Assembly (NCBI GenBank): GCA_964586785.1
Contig: CAZPHS010000016.1
Coordinates: 1 to 42,332 of the forward strand
DNA from: SZUA-584 sp041656035
GTDB lineage: Bacteria > Bacillota > Clostridia > Christensenellales > SZUA-584
Direction: 5' to 3'
DNA length: 42,332 nucleotides
The notes below the pieces were generated by a model. It saw only the letters and a list, made by a program, of their open reading frames with translations, did not search any database and was not told the DNA's origin. Shown here piece after piece: positions 8,535 through 17,071 of this stretch. Numbering within the stretch: the first letter of the stretch is position 1; each line of letters begins with the position of its first letter. The position numbers and the translations under genes were made by a program.

Positions 8535-9533
8535 TTTAATAGATAACATGACTTCTTTTACTAGTTCAAAATATTCTGGATTAATCTTGAAATTATCCTT
8601 TTCCCAATGATAGGTTGGGTAATCATACATAATGATTTGTCTGAGAAAATCATTTTTCTTTTGACCCAATTGATTGGATATTAATGAGATATAAATGCCA
8701 GCCTGCTTAGAATCTATCCCCCCTAGCTCTCCTCCATTCTTTAAGAATTCTTGTTTCAATTCTTCTCTGGATACGGTCTTTTGAGTTTTTAATAAGTAAG
8801 GAATCATGATGATTTTCATTCTCCTGCTTGACCATAAGTTGCGTTGCAGATACTGAAAAAGCAATTCTTTAAGTTCGTACTCTTCGTAAACACCCGGTTC
8901 GTCCGACATTTCTATCTTATTCTTCTTCTTATCTATTTTAGCATTTTCAACATCCTCCGGTATTATTGCAGTTCTTGATAAAAGTTCATTTCCTGAGGAT
9001 GTTCTTATATATTTAAGCAATATTGCATTAATGACTAAATCATATTTATCACTCAACCATTCTATCATCCGTGAAAGTGCGCTATCAATTGAAAAACCAA
9101 CCAGAAGTAACCTTTGAGAATCATTTATTGAGAAATTATCAATGTCAATATTCTCAAAACTCTCAGTAATAAAATCGTCTAATGATTGACTTGTGTAATT
9201 AAAGCATATTTCATTTATTTTATCTCTTTCCCAACTTGAAATATCCGATGCATAGTCAATTGCTTGAGCTAATGCTTCACGAGGTAATCTGTCTCTTTTT
9301 AATTCAATGATAACAAGATTACCTTTTTTATCTATACCAAGATAATCAAGAGGTCCAGAAAGTGTATATACTTGTTCACCGATTATTTTGATATCGCTTC
9401 CCAGTATTTCTGACTCGGTTTTAAGCCACTTTTCCAAGTGCTCTTTTTCTTTTCTGCCACTATCAATTAATGTAGTGTTAATCTCAGACAGCCGATCTTC
9501 AACAATCTCCCATGTTTTAATCTCTGTTGCCAT
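8532..9533 (-). CDS. NucS/DUF91-type PD-(D/E)xK nuclease-like protein
   Basis: 333 residues. An N-terminal helical region leads into a PD-(D/E)xK core: D63 in GPLDYLGID, then E77 and K79 in NLVIIELKRD, and Q90 in ALAQAIDYAS. This order (D...ExK...Q) matches the catalytic core of NucS/EndoMS-like and DUF91 proteins. The C-terminal half (about 200-333) is unrecognised. NucS-type enzymes cut at mismatches or branched DNA; many DUF91 proteins are uncharacterised and some sit in defence or mobile contexts. The gene is clearly richer in A+T than its neighbours and is bracketed by direct repeats, both signs of recent acquisition. The ATG (9533) has GGAGG at 9 bases. Its function on DNA is inferred from the motif only. 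Confidence 0.75.
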   Translation of the reverse strand: MATEIKTWEIVEDRLSEINTTLIDSGRKEKEHLEKWLKTESEILGSDIKIIGEQVYTLSGPLDYLGIDKKGNLVIIELKRDRLPREALAQAIDYASDISSWERDKINEICFNYTSQSLDDFITESFENIDIDNFSINDSQRLLLVGFSIDSALSRMIEWLSDKYDLVINAILLKYIRTSSGNELLSRTAIIPEDVENAKIDKKKNKIEMSDEPGVYEEYELKELLFQYLQRNLWSSRRMKIIMIPYLLKTQKTVSREELKQEFLKNGGELGGIDSKQAGIYISLISNQLGQKKNDFLRQIIMYDYPTYHWEKDNFKINPEYFELVKEVMLSIK

Positions 9534-9630
9534 TTTAATAAACCTCCATTAAACGCATATAAATAATAGTATAGCATAATATCAATATAATACAACAAAA
9601 TGTCAGCTTGTAGCTCTAGGCATGTTCCTG

Positions 9631-9704
9631 TTTTTTATAATCAAATATAAAACGGGGCAACTAACACCGTTTCGGTTTATTATGCTGTGCCGCCGCGCGC
9701 TTCA
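9631..9704. repeat. Direct repeat, copy 2 (right boundary of the nuclease cassette)
   Basis: A 74-bp near-identical copy of 8463-8534, differing by about two single-base indels and two substitutions. It lies upstream of the nuclease gene and ends four bases before the -35 box of the next plus-strand gene. The two copies bracket about 1.1 kb. Confidence 0.85.
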
Positions 9705-9707
9705 ACA

Positions 9708-9736
9708 TTGTAAAACAAAGCACGCAATGATATAAT
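9708..9736 (+). promoter_or_regulatory. Sigma-A promoter of the YerB-like lipoprotein / LicD pair
   Basis: TTGTAA (9708-9713) and a perfect TATAAT (9731-9736) with a 17-base spacer, about 50 bases before the start codon at 9789. Confidence 0.65.
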
Positions 9737-9788
9737 TGCCGCATATTACTGATCGCAAAAACGACCGCGTTCTTTACGGAGGCCAGTT

Positions 9789-10829
9789 ATGAAGCCTGTT
9801 AGCGCTTTAGTTCTGCTTATAATAATACTGCTCGTGTCATGCGCGCCAATCAGCCCGCCCGAGCCCTCTCCCACGGTAACGCCCGCGCCTACGCCCGCGG
9901 CAACGCCCGCGCCTACGCCCATAGAAATAACAACTCCGGAGCCTGAGCCGTCAACGCCGGTATCATATACTACGGGACTGCCTTTTGACGGCGTTTACAG
10001 ACCGGTAATGGCGGTTATAGAAAACACCTCGGCGGCGCGTCCGCAGACGGGGCTGCAAATTGCGGACATAGTTTACGAGGTTCCGGTTGAAAGCAGCATT
10101 ACCCGTTTTGTATGTGTTTTTTCGGATAATATTCCCGAAGAGATTTTACCCGTAAGAAGCGCGCGCATTCCTTTTATATATATACAGGGAGAATGGGAAG
10201 GAATACTTATGCATTGGGGCGCGGCGGGACGTAAAAAAACTCTGTGGGATAAGGAATACAGCGTTTACGGACACAGCCTTTACACAAAAGCCGGCGCCGT
10301 TATGGACGGTATGAACAGCAAATGGAAAAACTATTTTTACCGTACAAAGGCGAAAAAAAGTCCGCATAATGTCGTCGGCAAACCGCAGCTTGCCGCGGAG
10401 CTGTACGACTACCAGCCAACACCGCCGGAATGGGCGTTTAGCTCGTCTTTTTCATATACGGGGGATGTCGTTACGCAAATCGAGCTTTCCATGTGTTCCA
10501 AAAAAAACAACTACGTCTCTTATACTTATGACGAAGAAAAAGATTTGTATCTTCGCTTTATGAGCGGCAAACCTTTTAAAGCGGCGGAAACGGGCGAGCA
10601 AGTTCATGTTAAAAACTTAATCGTTCAGCACAGCACCTACAAAACGTCTTCCGGACGCAAGCTTTGGAAACTTGTAGGAAGCGGCAAAGCCGAATATTAT
10701 ATAGGAGGCAGGCTGATAACCGGCAGTTGGAAGCGCGAATCCGAACACGGTAAAACGGTTTTTTTAGACGACGGCGGGCGGCAAATTGTGCTTGCCCCCG
10801 GGAACACATGGATTCATATTTCAACATGA
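9789..10829 (+). CDS. DUF3048 (YerB-like) lipoprotein
   Basis: 346 residues. A lipoprotein signal (residues 1-19) ends in a LVSC lipobox with C19 as the predicted lipidation site. A low-complexity Pro/Thr/Ala spacer with APTP repeats follows (about 20-58), typical of a tether through the cell wall. The rest matches the DUF3048/YerB family, including RPVMAVIENTSAARPQTGL, IVYEVPVE, ITRFVCVF and PVRSARIPFI. The function of YerB proteins is not established; they are extracytoplasmic lipoproteins of Gram-positive bacteria. The ATG follows a GGAGG site (9778-9782). It is 22 bases ahead of a licD gene and probably co-transcribed with it, which hints at an envelope role. Confidence 0.9.
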   Translation: MKPVSALVLLIIILLVSCAPISPPEPSPTVTPAPTPAATPAPTPIEITTPEPEPSTPVSYTTGLPFDGVYRPVMAVIENTSAARPQTGLQIADIVYEVPVESSITRFVCVFSDNIPEEILPVRSARIPFIYIQGEWEGILMHWGAAGRKKTLWDKEYSVYGHSLYTKAGAVMDGMNSKWKNYFYRTKAKKSPHNVVGKPQLAAELYDYQPTPPEWAFSSSFSYTGDVVTQIELSMCSKKNNYVSYTYDEEKDLYLRFMSGKPFKAAETGEQVHVKNLIVQHSTYKTSSGRKLWKLVGSGKAEYYIGGRLITGSWKRESEHGKTVFLDDGGRQIVLAPGNTWIHIST

Positions 10830-10851
10830 GCCGGATATAACAGAGGTTTAA

Positions 10852-11655
10852 ATGAACGATATACGCGAGCTGCAGCTTGCCGAGTTAAAAATACTGCTTG
10901 ATGTCGACAGTTTTTGCCGCGAATATGGCATACCGTATTTTCTTGCCGAGGGAACGCTGTTAGGCGCGATTCGCCACGGCGGTTTTATACCGTGGGATGA
11001 CGATGTCGATATTATGATGAAACGCGAGGACTATAATCGTTTTCTTCAAATCGCCCCGGGCGCTCTCGGAGAATATTACGAGGTTCAGCACGCCACAACC
11101 GTTGAAAATTACTGGTCTCCGTTTATAAAGATAAGGCTTATAAAGGGCGGGCAAAAATACCGCCAGCAGCATATTGCGCATTTAACCGATAATAACGGAC
11201 CTTGCATAGATATTTTCCCTCTCGAATACGTTCCGCACAAAAAAAGCGCCGCGCAAACTTTACAGAGCGTTTATATAAGGTATCTAAGGGGTATGCTCAG
11301 CCTTAAGCTGCGTTTGAGAGCGCCGAAAAACATCAAACAAAAAGCGGCTAAGCTGCTTTCCGTTTTTTATACTGTAAACGGCATACACGAAAGGCTGGAG
11401 CGTACGTTCAATAAGTATAACGGCAAACCGACCGGATATATCGCCGCGCTGGCGAGCTATCATAAACTAAAATGCCAGACGGTTCCCGCGCGTGTTTACG
11501 ACAAATCTGTAACCGTTGATTTTGAGGGACATATGCTGCCCGTGCCGTGGCAGTACGATTTTCTGCTAACTCATATTTACGGAGATTATATGACGCTTCC
11601 CCCGCAAGAGGAAAGAGCTGTAAAGCACCATTTCATAAACGGCGATACGCATTAA
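10852..11655 (+). CDS. LicD-family phosphotransferase
   Basis: 267 residues with the LicD nucleotidyltransferase-fold signature near the N-terminus: FLAEGTLLGAIRHGGF followed by IPWDDDVDIMMKREDY, where the Asp cluster binds metal. A second conserved block lies near the C-terminus (GHMLPVP, then HIYGDYMTLPP). LicD enzymes move phosphocholine, or other phospho- or phosphono-groups, from CDP/CMP donors to teichoic acids or glycans. The same motifs recur almost word for word in the LicD domain of the fusion protein at 17068-19743, so the two are close paralogues and may share the donor made by that operon. Its ATG follows an AGAGG site. It converges on the CDP-glycerol transferase gene, 7 bases away. 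Confidence 0.9.
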   Translation: MNDIRELQLAELKILLDVDSFCREYGIPYFLAEGTLLGAIRHGGFIPWDDDVDIMMKREDYNRFLQIAPGALGEYYEVQHATTVENYWSPFIKIRLIKGGQKYRQQHIAHLTDNNGPCIDIFPLEYVPHKKSAAQTLQSVYIRYLRGMLSLKLRLRAPKNIKQKAAKLLSVFYTVNGIHERLERTFNKYNGKPTGYIAALASYHKLKCQTVPARVYDKSVTVDFEGHMLPVPWQYDFLLTHIYGDYMTLPPQEERAVKHHFINGDTH

Positions 11656-11662
11656 ATGTTAA

Positions 11663-12808
11663 TCAGCGTGCGCCGCCTATCGGAGAGGTTATGCTTTTCG
11701 CGTCCGGCAGACCGCTTAAATGTTCGATAAACTCCACCGCCCTTTTGGTAGAAAGCCCGTCATGATAATCAAAATACCCGTTTTTGACGCTATTTATCCT
11801 TTTCATATCGGGCGCTATGTTTTTTATCTCTTCCGTAAGCTCCTTTAGGCTTTTGGTTACCCGCCCGGGCACAAACGCTTCATAGTCCATATAAAAGCCT
11901 CTTTCCTTTTTGTAGCAGTCAATGTCGGGCGCGTGAAATACCATAGGACGATTAAGCAGCGCGAACTCGAACATAATGGTGGAATAATCCGTTACCAGCA
12001 CGTCCGTCGCGCACAGCGCGGATATCAAATCTTCATTTGTAAGGTTTATTACGTTTTCCGGACAATTAAAATTCCTTATAAGCGGGTGAAGCCTGACTGC
12101 TAAAATGTACTCTTCTTTTATCTCTTCCGCCAGCTTGCTTACGTCAACCTGCGGCATTGCCACATCGTCTATACCGCCGCCGCGGAATGTAGGCGCGTAT
12201 AAAAGTATTTTTCTATCCGCGGGGATATTGTATTTTTCAAAAACAGCTTTTCTTAAACTCTTTGTTTTTTCACTGCAAAACAGCGCGTCGGCCCTTGGAG
12301 AGCCAAGCGCGAACACTTTTTTTACGGGTATGTTAAGAGCGCCGCCGTAGATATGCCGCACTTTCTCGCAGCTTGCTATAGCGGCGTCGCAAGGCTTTAT
12401 GCTGTACAGCCTGCTTTTCGTATCTTTGCCGAACCTTTTAAGAGCGCCGCACGCATGCCATATCTGCAGCACTATTGTTTTCTTTTTCTTTATGATAGCG
12501 TTTAACACAACGCTGTTGGCGTCAAGCACAACCACCTTTGCGGTATTGAAATAGTAAGCCTGTTTTAATATGTTAAAAAAATAGCGCAGCTTGCTTTTTG
12601 CCGTACCCTCGTACTTTTTTAAAAGCTGTATTATCTCAAAGCCGCCTTTTTCCGTCAAACCTTTGCTTATCGCGAGAAAGTTACCTTCGGGTTCGTCTAA
12701 AAAATATGATATAAAAACCACCCTGTTGTTTTTGACAGGCGCGGGGCGCGTTATTATGTTAATTATAAAAGCGGCTGCGTAAACAATCGCTTTTAGCAAT
12801 CTGAGCAT
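11663..12808 (-). CDS. CDP-glycerol glycerophosphotransferase family protein
   Basis: 381 residues of the TagB/TagF (glycosyl_glyc_transf) family. An N-terminal hydrophobic segment (1-20) can anchor it at the membrane. Family signatures are LQIWHACGALKRFG (about 151-164), YAPTFRGGG, VRLHPL, and the donor-binding region DYSTIMFEFALLNRPMVF followed by KKERGFYMDYE. These enzymes add glycerol phosphate or ribitol phosphate from CDP-activated donors during wall teichoic acid or related polymer synthesis. It is the third gene of an operon with an ABC permease and ATPase, 17 bases after the ATPase gene. Whether it primes the chain (TagB-like) or extends it (TagF-like) cannot be decided; the length is closer to TagB. 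Confidence 0.88.
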   Translation of the reverse strand: MLRLLKAIVYAAAFIINIITRPAPVKNNRVVFISYFLDEPEGNFLAISKGLTEKGGFEIIQLLKKYEGTAKSKLRYFFNILKQAYYFNTAKVVVLDANSVVLNAIIKKKKTIVLQIWHACGALKRFGKDTKSRLYSIKPCDAAIASCEKVRHIYGGALNIPVKKVFALGSPRADALFCSEKTKSLRKAVFEKYNIPADRKILLYAPTFRGGGIDDVAMPQVDVSKLAEEIKEEYILAVRLHPLIRNFNCPENVINLTNEDLISALCATDVLVTDYSTIMFEFALLNRPMVFHAPDIDCYKKERGFYMDYEAFVPGRVTKSLKELTEEIKNIAPDMKRINSVKNGYFDYHDGLSTKRAVEFIEHLSGLPDAKSITSPIGGAR

Positions 12809-12825
12809 ATCTTTTCTCCGCGGCT

Positions 12826-13557
12826 TTATTTAAAATTCTCGTCGTATTTGGCAATCACGTTATCAACATCACCCGACGCCGCGATTTTACCGTTCTTTAA
12901 GAATATCGCGCGGGTACAGAACTGCTTAACCGCTTCCGCGCTGTGGCTTACAAACAACACCGTAACGCCGTTTTCTATCATTTCCTGTACTCTTTGCTTG
13001 CATTTCTTTTTAAATCTCTCATCGCCGACGCTTAAAGCCTCGTCTATTATGAGTATATCGGCATCAAGATTAGCGTTAATAGAAAAGCCGATACGCGCCT
13101 TCATGCCGCTTGAATAAGTTCTAACCGGCTGGTCTATGTATTCGCCAATCTCGGCGAATTCTATTATTCTGTTTTCAATCTCGCTTATTTTCTTTTTTGT
13201 GAGACCTAAAATATAACCGCGCAGATATATATTTTCCCGCCCCGTCATTTCGGGATCAAACCCCGCGGTCAGCTCTAAAAGCGCGGCAACCTGTCCGTCG
13301 ACGTAAATCTCTCCGCTGGTGGGATACGTTACGCCGGTTATCAGCTTTAGTATTGTTGATTTGCCCGCGCCGTTCCTGCCGATAAACCCAACGCTTTCAC
13401 CCTTTTTTACAACAAAGCTTATATTATTTAACGCAAGCACCTTTTTTGCTTTTATCTTTTTTCTAAAAAACAGCGCTAAAAACCTTTGCTTGTCGTTTTT
13501 AAACAGTTTGTACGCTTTTGTTACGTTGCTGAACGATACCGCAATATCCTGACTCAT
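12826..13557 (-). CDS. tagH: ABC transporter ATPase for polysaccharide/teichoic acid export (TagH-like)
   Basis: 243 residues with Walker A (GRNGAGKST, 60-68), ABC signature (YSSGM, 148-152), Walker B (DILIIDEAL, 167-175) and switch His (FVSHS). The KAYKLF start and ELTAGFDPEMTGRENIYLRG stretch are typical of the TagH/Wzt/RfbB export ATPases. It lacks the long C-terminal extension of Bacillus TagH and any Wzt-style carbohydrate-binding domain, so the name marks the family and not the exact cargo. It is 15 bases after the permease gene and upstream of the CDP-glycerol transferase, so the cargo is probably a lipid-linked teichoic-acid-like polymer. Confidence 0.9.
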   Translation of the reverse strand: MSQDIAVSFSNVTKAYKLFKNDKQRFLALFFRKKIKAKKVLALNNISFVVKKGESVGFIGRNGAGKSTILKLITGVTYPTSGEIYVDGQVAALLELTAGFDPEMTGRENIYLRGYILGLTKKKISEIENRIIEFAEIGEYIDQPVRTYSSGMKARIGFSINANLDADILIIDEALSVGDERFKKKCKQRVQEMIENGVTVLFVSHSAEAVKQFCTRAIFLKNGKIAASGDVDNVIAKYDENFK

Positions 13558-13572
13558 TAATACACTCCGCTC

Positions 13573-14370
13573 CTATATCACATCGAGAATTCGTTTCATA
13601 AGCCTTTTGTAGACGAGTGAGCCCAAAATTACAACGGCTATAAAACAAGCCAGAAAACCCGCAAGCTCATAAGGCGATTCGAAAAACCATTTATTATACA
13701 AGAATGTGTTTCTGTAACCGTTGACAATATAATTAACGGGGTTTAGCAATATCACCTTTTTTAATAATCCTTTAGGAAGGGAATAAGTATCCCATATTAT
13801 TCCCGAAAGCCAGAATATGGCCGTAATAATCGATTTTATGGCGTTTATAAAGTCTTTGCTTATACAGCTTAAGGGCGCCGTTATCCAGGTAAGGCATGTA
13901 AAAAATATATACATCATAGGCATGTAAAAAAATATCTGAAGATTGTAAACCGACGGGGCGTATCCTAATATAAGAAGTATTATATATACTATAGCCGTAA
14001 GCCCTATATGCACGTATATCTTCGAGAGCGTAACAAAAGTCATAACCGTGGACACCGGAAACGGCATTTTGGTTACAAAGTGGTTGTTCCGTCTAATCGA
14101 GTTCGCGCCGTCAAGAATTGCGTCCTGTATAAAAAACCAAGGAATAATGCCCACCATTAAAAAGATTACAAACGGAAAGTCATGTATATTTCTGCCCGAC
14201 CTTAAACCAAGCTCTATTGCGAACCAAAAAACAAAAATATGAACAACCGGTTTTATCAGCGCCCACATCGGCCCGAGCGCGGCGCCTTTATAAGTTTTGA
14301 TAAGCTCGCTTTTAGAAAGCTTTAATATCTGTTTGAAAAAACGCTTGTTTTCCTTCAGTATAAAAAACAT
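13573..14370 (-). CDS. tagG: ABC-2 type permease for polysaccharide/teichoic acid export (TagG-like)
   Basis: 265 residues. A cytoplasmic amphipathic N-terminus (KLSKSELIKTYKGAALGPMW) is characteristic of TagG/Wzm/RfbA permeases. About six membrane helices follow, ending in a basic KRLMKRILDVI tail. With the neighbouring ATPase it should form the two-plus-two exporter that flips a lipid-linked polymer across the membrane. I chose the ATG at 14370-14368 because GGAGG (14379-14375) stands 4 bases before it; an in-frame ATG ten codons earlier has no such site. First gene of the minus-strand export operon, divergent from the phosphonate operon. Confidence 0.9.
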   Translation of the reverse strand: MFFILKENKRFFKQILKLSKSELIKTYKGAALGPMWALIKPVVHIFVFWFAIELGLRSGRNIHDFPFVIFLMVGIIPWFFIQDAILDGANSIRRNNHFVTKMPFPVSTVMTFVTLSKIYVHIGLTAIVYIILLILGYAPSVYNLQIFFYMPMMYIFFTCLTWITAPLSCISKDFINAIKSIITAIFWLSGIIWDTYSLPKGLLKKVILLNPVNYIVNGYRNTFLYNKWFFESPYELAGFLACFIAVVILGSLVYKRLMKRILDVI

Positions 14371-14399
14371 TTTGCCTCCGTACGCTAAATACTGCCGCA

Positions 14400-14428
14400 A
14401 TTATATTACATTTAAAACGCTTTGCCAA
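14400..14428 (-). promoter_or_regulatory. Sigma-A promoter of the export operon (tagG-tagH-CDP-glycerol transferase)
   Basis: On the minus strand TTGGCA (14428-14423) and a perfect TATAAT (14405-14400) are 17 bases apart, about 30 bases upstream of the permease start. Confidence 0.75.
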
Positions 14429-14507
14429 GCTATGCCCCTTTATAAAAAAGCTTTAGCGGTCGCGCGGCTGTTTTCTTATTCCGTCGTTTTATATGCCTTA
14501 TCTTGAA

Positions 14508-14536
14508 TTGACCGAAAAAAAATACTGTGGTAGAAT
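14508..14536 (+). promoter_or_regulatory. Sigma-A promoter of the phosphonate operon
   Basis: TTGACC (14508-14513) and TAGAAT (14531-14536) are separated by 17 bases. The predicted transcript begins near 14543, about 70 bases before the first gene. Together with 14400-14428 it makes a divergent promoter pair, so the export and phosphonate operons may be co-regulated. Confidence 0.75.
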
Positions 14537-14612
14537 TCGTAAAGAGCCGAGTTGGATTTTCTATTCTGTTATCAGGAGATACGTGCGTTATGCGCGCACC
14601 AAAAAAAGGCCG

Positions 14613-15917
14613 ATGAAACAAAAAACCGTATATATCGCCGTATCCGCCGATGTTCTCCACAGCGGACATATAAAAATAATAGAAGAGGGCGCTAAGCTTG
14701 GCGACGTGGTTATAGGTCTGCTTACTGACGAGGCTATTGCCACCTATAAAAGAATGCCGGTTTTCGGGTACGATGAGCGCCGGCGGATACTTTCAAGCCT
14801 TCGCTGCGTCAGCCATGTTGTAAAGCAGAACACGCTTTCTTATGCCGATAATTTAAGGAGCATAAAGCCCGATTATGTCGTCCATGGCGACGACTGGAAA
14901 ACCGGTGTTCAGGCTATGGTCAGAGCCGAGGTAATAGAAATACTATCGGAATACGGCGGTGAGCTTGTCGAAATACCGTATACGCGCGGGGTGTCCGGAT
15001 CGCAGCTTGATATAATGCTGCGCCCCATACTTAACACGCCGGATGTCCGCCGCGCCAAGCTAAGAAAGCTGCTTAAGCTAAAACCGTACCTTCGTGTTCT
15101 TGAGGCTTCCAACGGGCTGACGGGACTTATTGTAGAGAATGTAAAAATACAAGACGGCGTGAGCGTTAAAGAATATGACGCCATGTGGGTAAGCAGCCTG
15201 TGCGATTCTTCTTTTAAAGGAAAGCCGGATATAGAGCTTGTGGATTTGACCAGCCGTATAAACACGATAAACGAAATAATGGACGTGACTACAAAGCCTA
15301 TCATACTGGACGGAGACACCGGCGGACGCGTTGAGCATTTCGTATATAACGTAAAAACGCTTGAACGGCTCGGCGTATCCGCAATAATAATAGAGGACAA
15401 GAAAGGATTAAAACAAAACTCGCTTTTTGGCACTGACGCAGTGCAGGTACTTGACGACCCGCATGATTTTGCCCGAAAAATAAACGCGGGAAAGCGTTCG
15501 CAGGTTACGCGGGATTTTATGATTATCGCGCGGCTTGAGAGCCTTATAGCCAAAGCGGGAATAAACGACGCGATTATGCGCGCGAAGCTGTATATTAAGG
15601 GCGGGGCGGACGGTATAATGATACACAGCAAAGAAAAAGACGGCAGCGAGATTGCGGGTTTTCTGGCAGAGTTTCGCGCATATGCCCCCGATGTGCCCGT
15701 CGTGCTTGTTCCCACGTCATACAATCATTTTACCGAGAACGAGCTTTGCGCAATGGGAGGCAAAATAATTATATACGCCAACCACTTGCTGCGAAGCGCT
15801 TATCCCGCCATGCTTGGCACGGCGCGGACAATACTCAAATACGGCAGAAGCAAAGAGGCGGACGACGCGTGCATGTCCATAAAAGACGTGCTGAGCCTTA
15901 TTCCCGGCGAGGGCTGA
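14613..15917 (+). CDS. pepM: Phosphoenolpyruvate mutase with N-terminal nucleotidyltransferase domain
   Basis: 434 residues. Residues 1-130 form a cytidylyltransferase-like Rossmann domain with the HSGH motif (16-19, HxGH type). The rest is a PEP mutase/isocitrate lyase barrel. The diagnostic PEP mutase motif EDK-X5-NS is perfect (E261-D262-K263 to N269-S270), and the metal-site D235 lies in DGDTGG. PEP mutase rearranges PEP to phosphonopyruvate, the committed step of nearly all phosphonate biosynthesis. I place the start at ATG 14613 (AAGG site) because a further-upstream ATG at 14493 lies ahead of the promoter. The nucleotidyltransferase domain could activate a product or be non-catalytic. 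First gene of a three-gene operon, 2 bases before ppd. Confidence 0.93.
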   Translation: MKQKTVYIAVSADVLHSGHIKIIEEGAKLGDVVIGLLTDEAIATYKRMPVFGYDERRRILSSLRCVSHVVKQNTLSYADNLRSIKPDYVVHGDDWKTGVQAMVRAEVIEILSEYGGELVEIPYTRGVSGSQLDIMLRPILNTPDVRRAKLRKLLKLKPYLRVLEASNGLTGLIVENVKIQDGVSVKEYDAMWVSSLCDSSFKGKPDIELVDLTSRINTINEIMDVTTKPIILDGDTGGRVEHFVYNVKTLERLGVSAIIIEDKKGLKQNSLFGTDAVQVLDDPHDFARKINAGKRSQVTRDFMIIARLESLIAKAGINDAIMRAKLYIKGGADGIMIHSKEKDGSEIAGFLAEFRAYAPDVPVVLVPTSYNHFTENELCAMGGKIIIYANHLLRSAYPAMLGTARTILKYGRSKEADDACMSIKDVLSLIPGEG

Positions 15918-15919
15918 TT

Positions 15920-17071
15920 ATGATAGATACAAAACAGTTTTACGATTATCTTATATCAAAAGAAATTGATTTTTTTACGGGAGTGCCGGATTCGCTACTT
16001 AAAAACCTTTGCGCCTGTATCGCCGACAACCAATCGGCCTCAAAACATATTATTGCCGCGAATGAAGGAAACGCGATATCCGTTGCAGCGGGATATCACA
16101 TCGCCACAGGTAAAACGGCGGCGGTATACATGCAAAATTCCGGTTTGGGGAACGCGGTAAATCCGCTTTTGTCGCTTACGGATGAGGACGTATACAAAAT
16201 ACCCGTTATGCTTATTATAGGCTGGCGGGGACAGCCGGGTATAAAGGACGAGCCTCAGCATAAAAAACAGGGCAAGCTGACGCTTGGTCTTCTTGACACG
16301 ATGGGAATCCGCCACTACGTTCTTGACGATGATTTTAAACGGCAAATAGACGATTGCTGCGATTATATAAGACAAAAAAACCTTCCGGTTGCTATTGTTG
16401 TAAGGCCGGGCAGTTTTTCCGAATATAAGCTTAAAACGCGCAAAGGCCGGTTTGGAATGCTGCGAGAGGAAGCTTTAGAGCAGATACTAAATTGCTTAAG
16501 CGGCGGCGATTTTATAGTATCCACAACGGGGAAAACCTCAAGAGAAATTTTTGAACTGCGCGAAAAACGGAGCGAAGGCCACGCAAACGATTTTTTAACT
16601 GTCGGCTCTATGGGGCACGCCGCGTCCATAGCTTTCGGCATGTCTTTAGGCTGCAACCAATGTATTTACTGCGTAGACGGCGACGGCTCGTTTTTAATGC
16701 ATATGGGCGGTATGGGAATTGCGGCGAAAAACGCGCGTTCAAACTTTAAATATGTGCTTATAAACAACGGCTCCCACGAGTCGGTAGGCGGGCAGCCGAC
16801 AATAGGCTTTGATATAGACATATACTCTGTATTAAAAGCGCTCGGGTTTGCCCATGTGTTCACGGCAAAGACAAAGCAAGAGGTTGCGGGCGCAATGACG
16901 CGGCTTAAAGACGCACATACGGGCGCGCTGATTATCAATGTTAACACCGGTTCAAGAAAAGAGCTCGGGCGCCCTGCCGTATCACCGGAACAGAACAAAA
17001 AAGACATGATGCGGCTTTTTGAAAGCTTTCGCGCAAAGGCCGCCGCGGACAACAGGAGACTGACCGATTGA
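15920..17071 (+). CDS. ppd: Phosphonopyruvate decarboxylase (ThDP-dependent)
   Basis: 383 residues with the split ThDP-enzyme layout. An N-terminal PYR domain carries the catalytic glutamate E49 (AANEGNA), and a C-terminal PP domain has GDGS (254-257) and NNGSHES (282-288) for Mg-diphosphate binding. The FFTGVPDSLLKNL start and NNGSHESVGGQPT are typical of phosphonopyruvate decarboxylases and not of acetolactate synthases; a single-chain length near 380 also fits. It converts phosphonopyruvate to phosphonoacetaldehyde and so pulls the unfavourable PEP mutase reaction forward. Its TGA overlaps the TTG start of the fusion gene, indicating translational coupling. Confidence 0.94.
   Translation: MIDTKQFYDYLISKEIDFFTGVPDSLLKNLCACIADNQSASKHIIAANEGNAISVAAGYHIATGKTAAVYMQNSGLGNAVNPLLSLTDEDVYKIPVMLIIGWRGQPGIKDEPQHKKQGKLTLGLLDTMGIRHYVLDDDFKRQIDDCCDYIRQKNLPVAIVVRPGSFSEYKLKTRKGRFGMLREEALEQILNCLSGGDFIVSTTGKTSREIFELREKRSEGHANDFLTVGSMGHAASIAFGMSLGCNQCIYCVDGDGSFLMHMGGMGIAAKNARSNFKYVLINNGSHESVGGQPTIGFDIDIYSVLKALGFAHVFTAKTKQEVAGAMTRLKDAHTGALIINVNTGSRKELGRPAVSPEQNKKDMMRLFESFRAKAAADNRRLTD

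Noticed and set aside
8463..9704. An insertion sequence or integron cassette
   Set aside because: There is no transposase or integrase, and the ends are direct repeats, not terminal inverted repeats. Described instead as a repeat-flanked cargo gene.
14493..14612. A 40-codon N-terminal extension of PEP mutase
   Set aside because: It lies upstream of and across the -35/-10 promoter elements, has no ribosome binding site, and the conserved domain starts right after ATG 14613.
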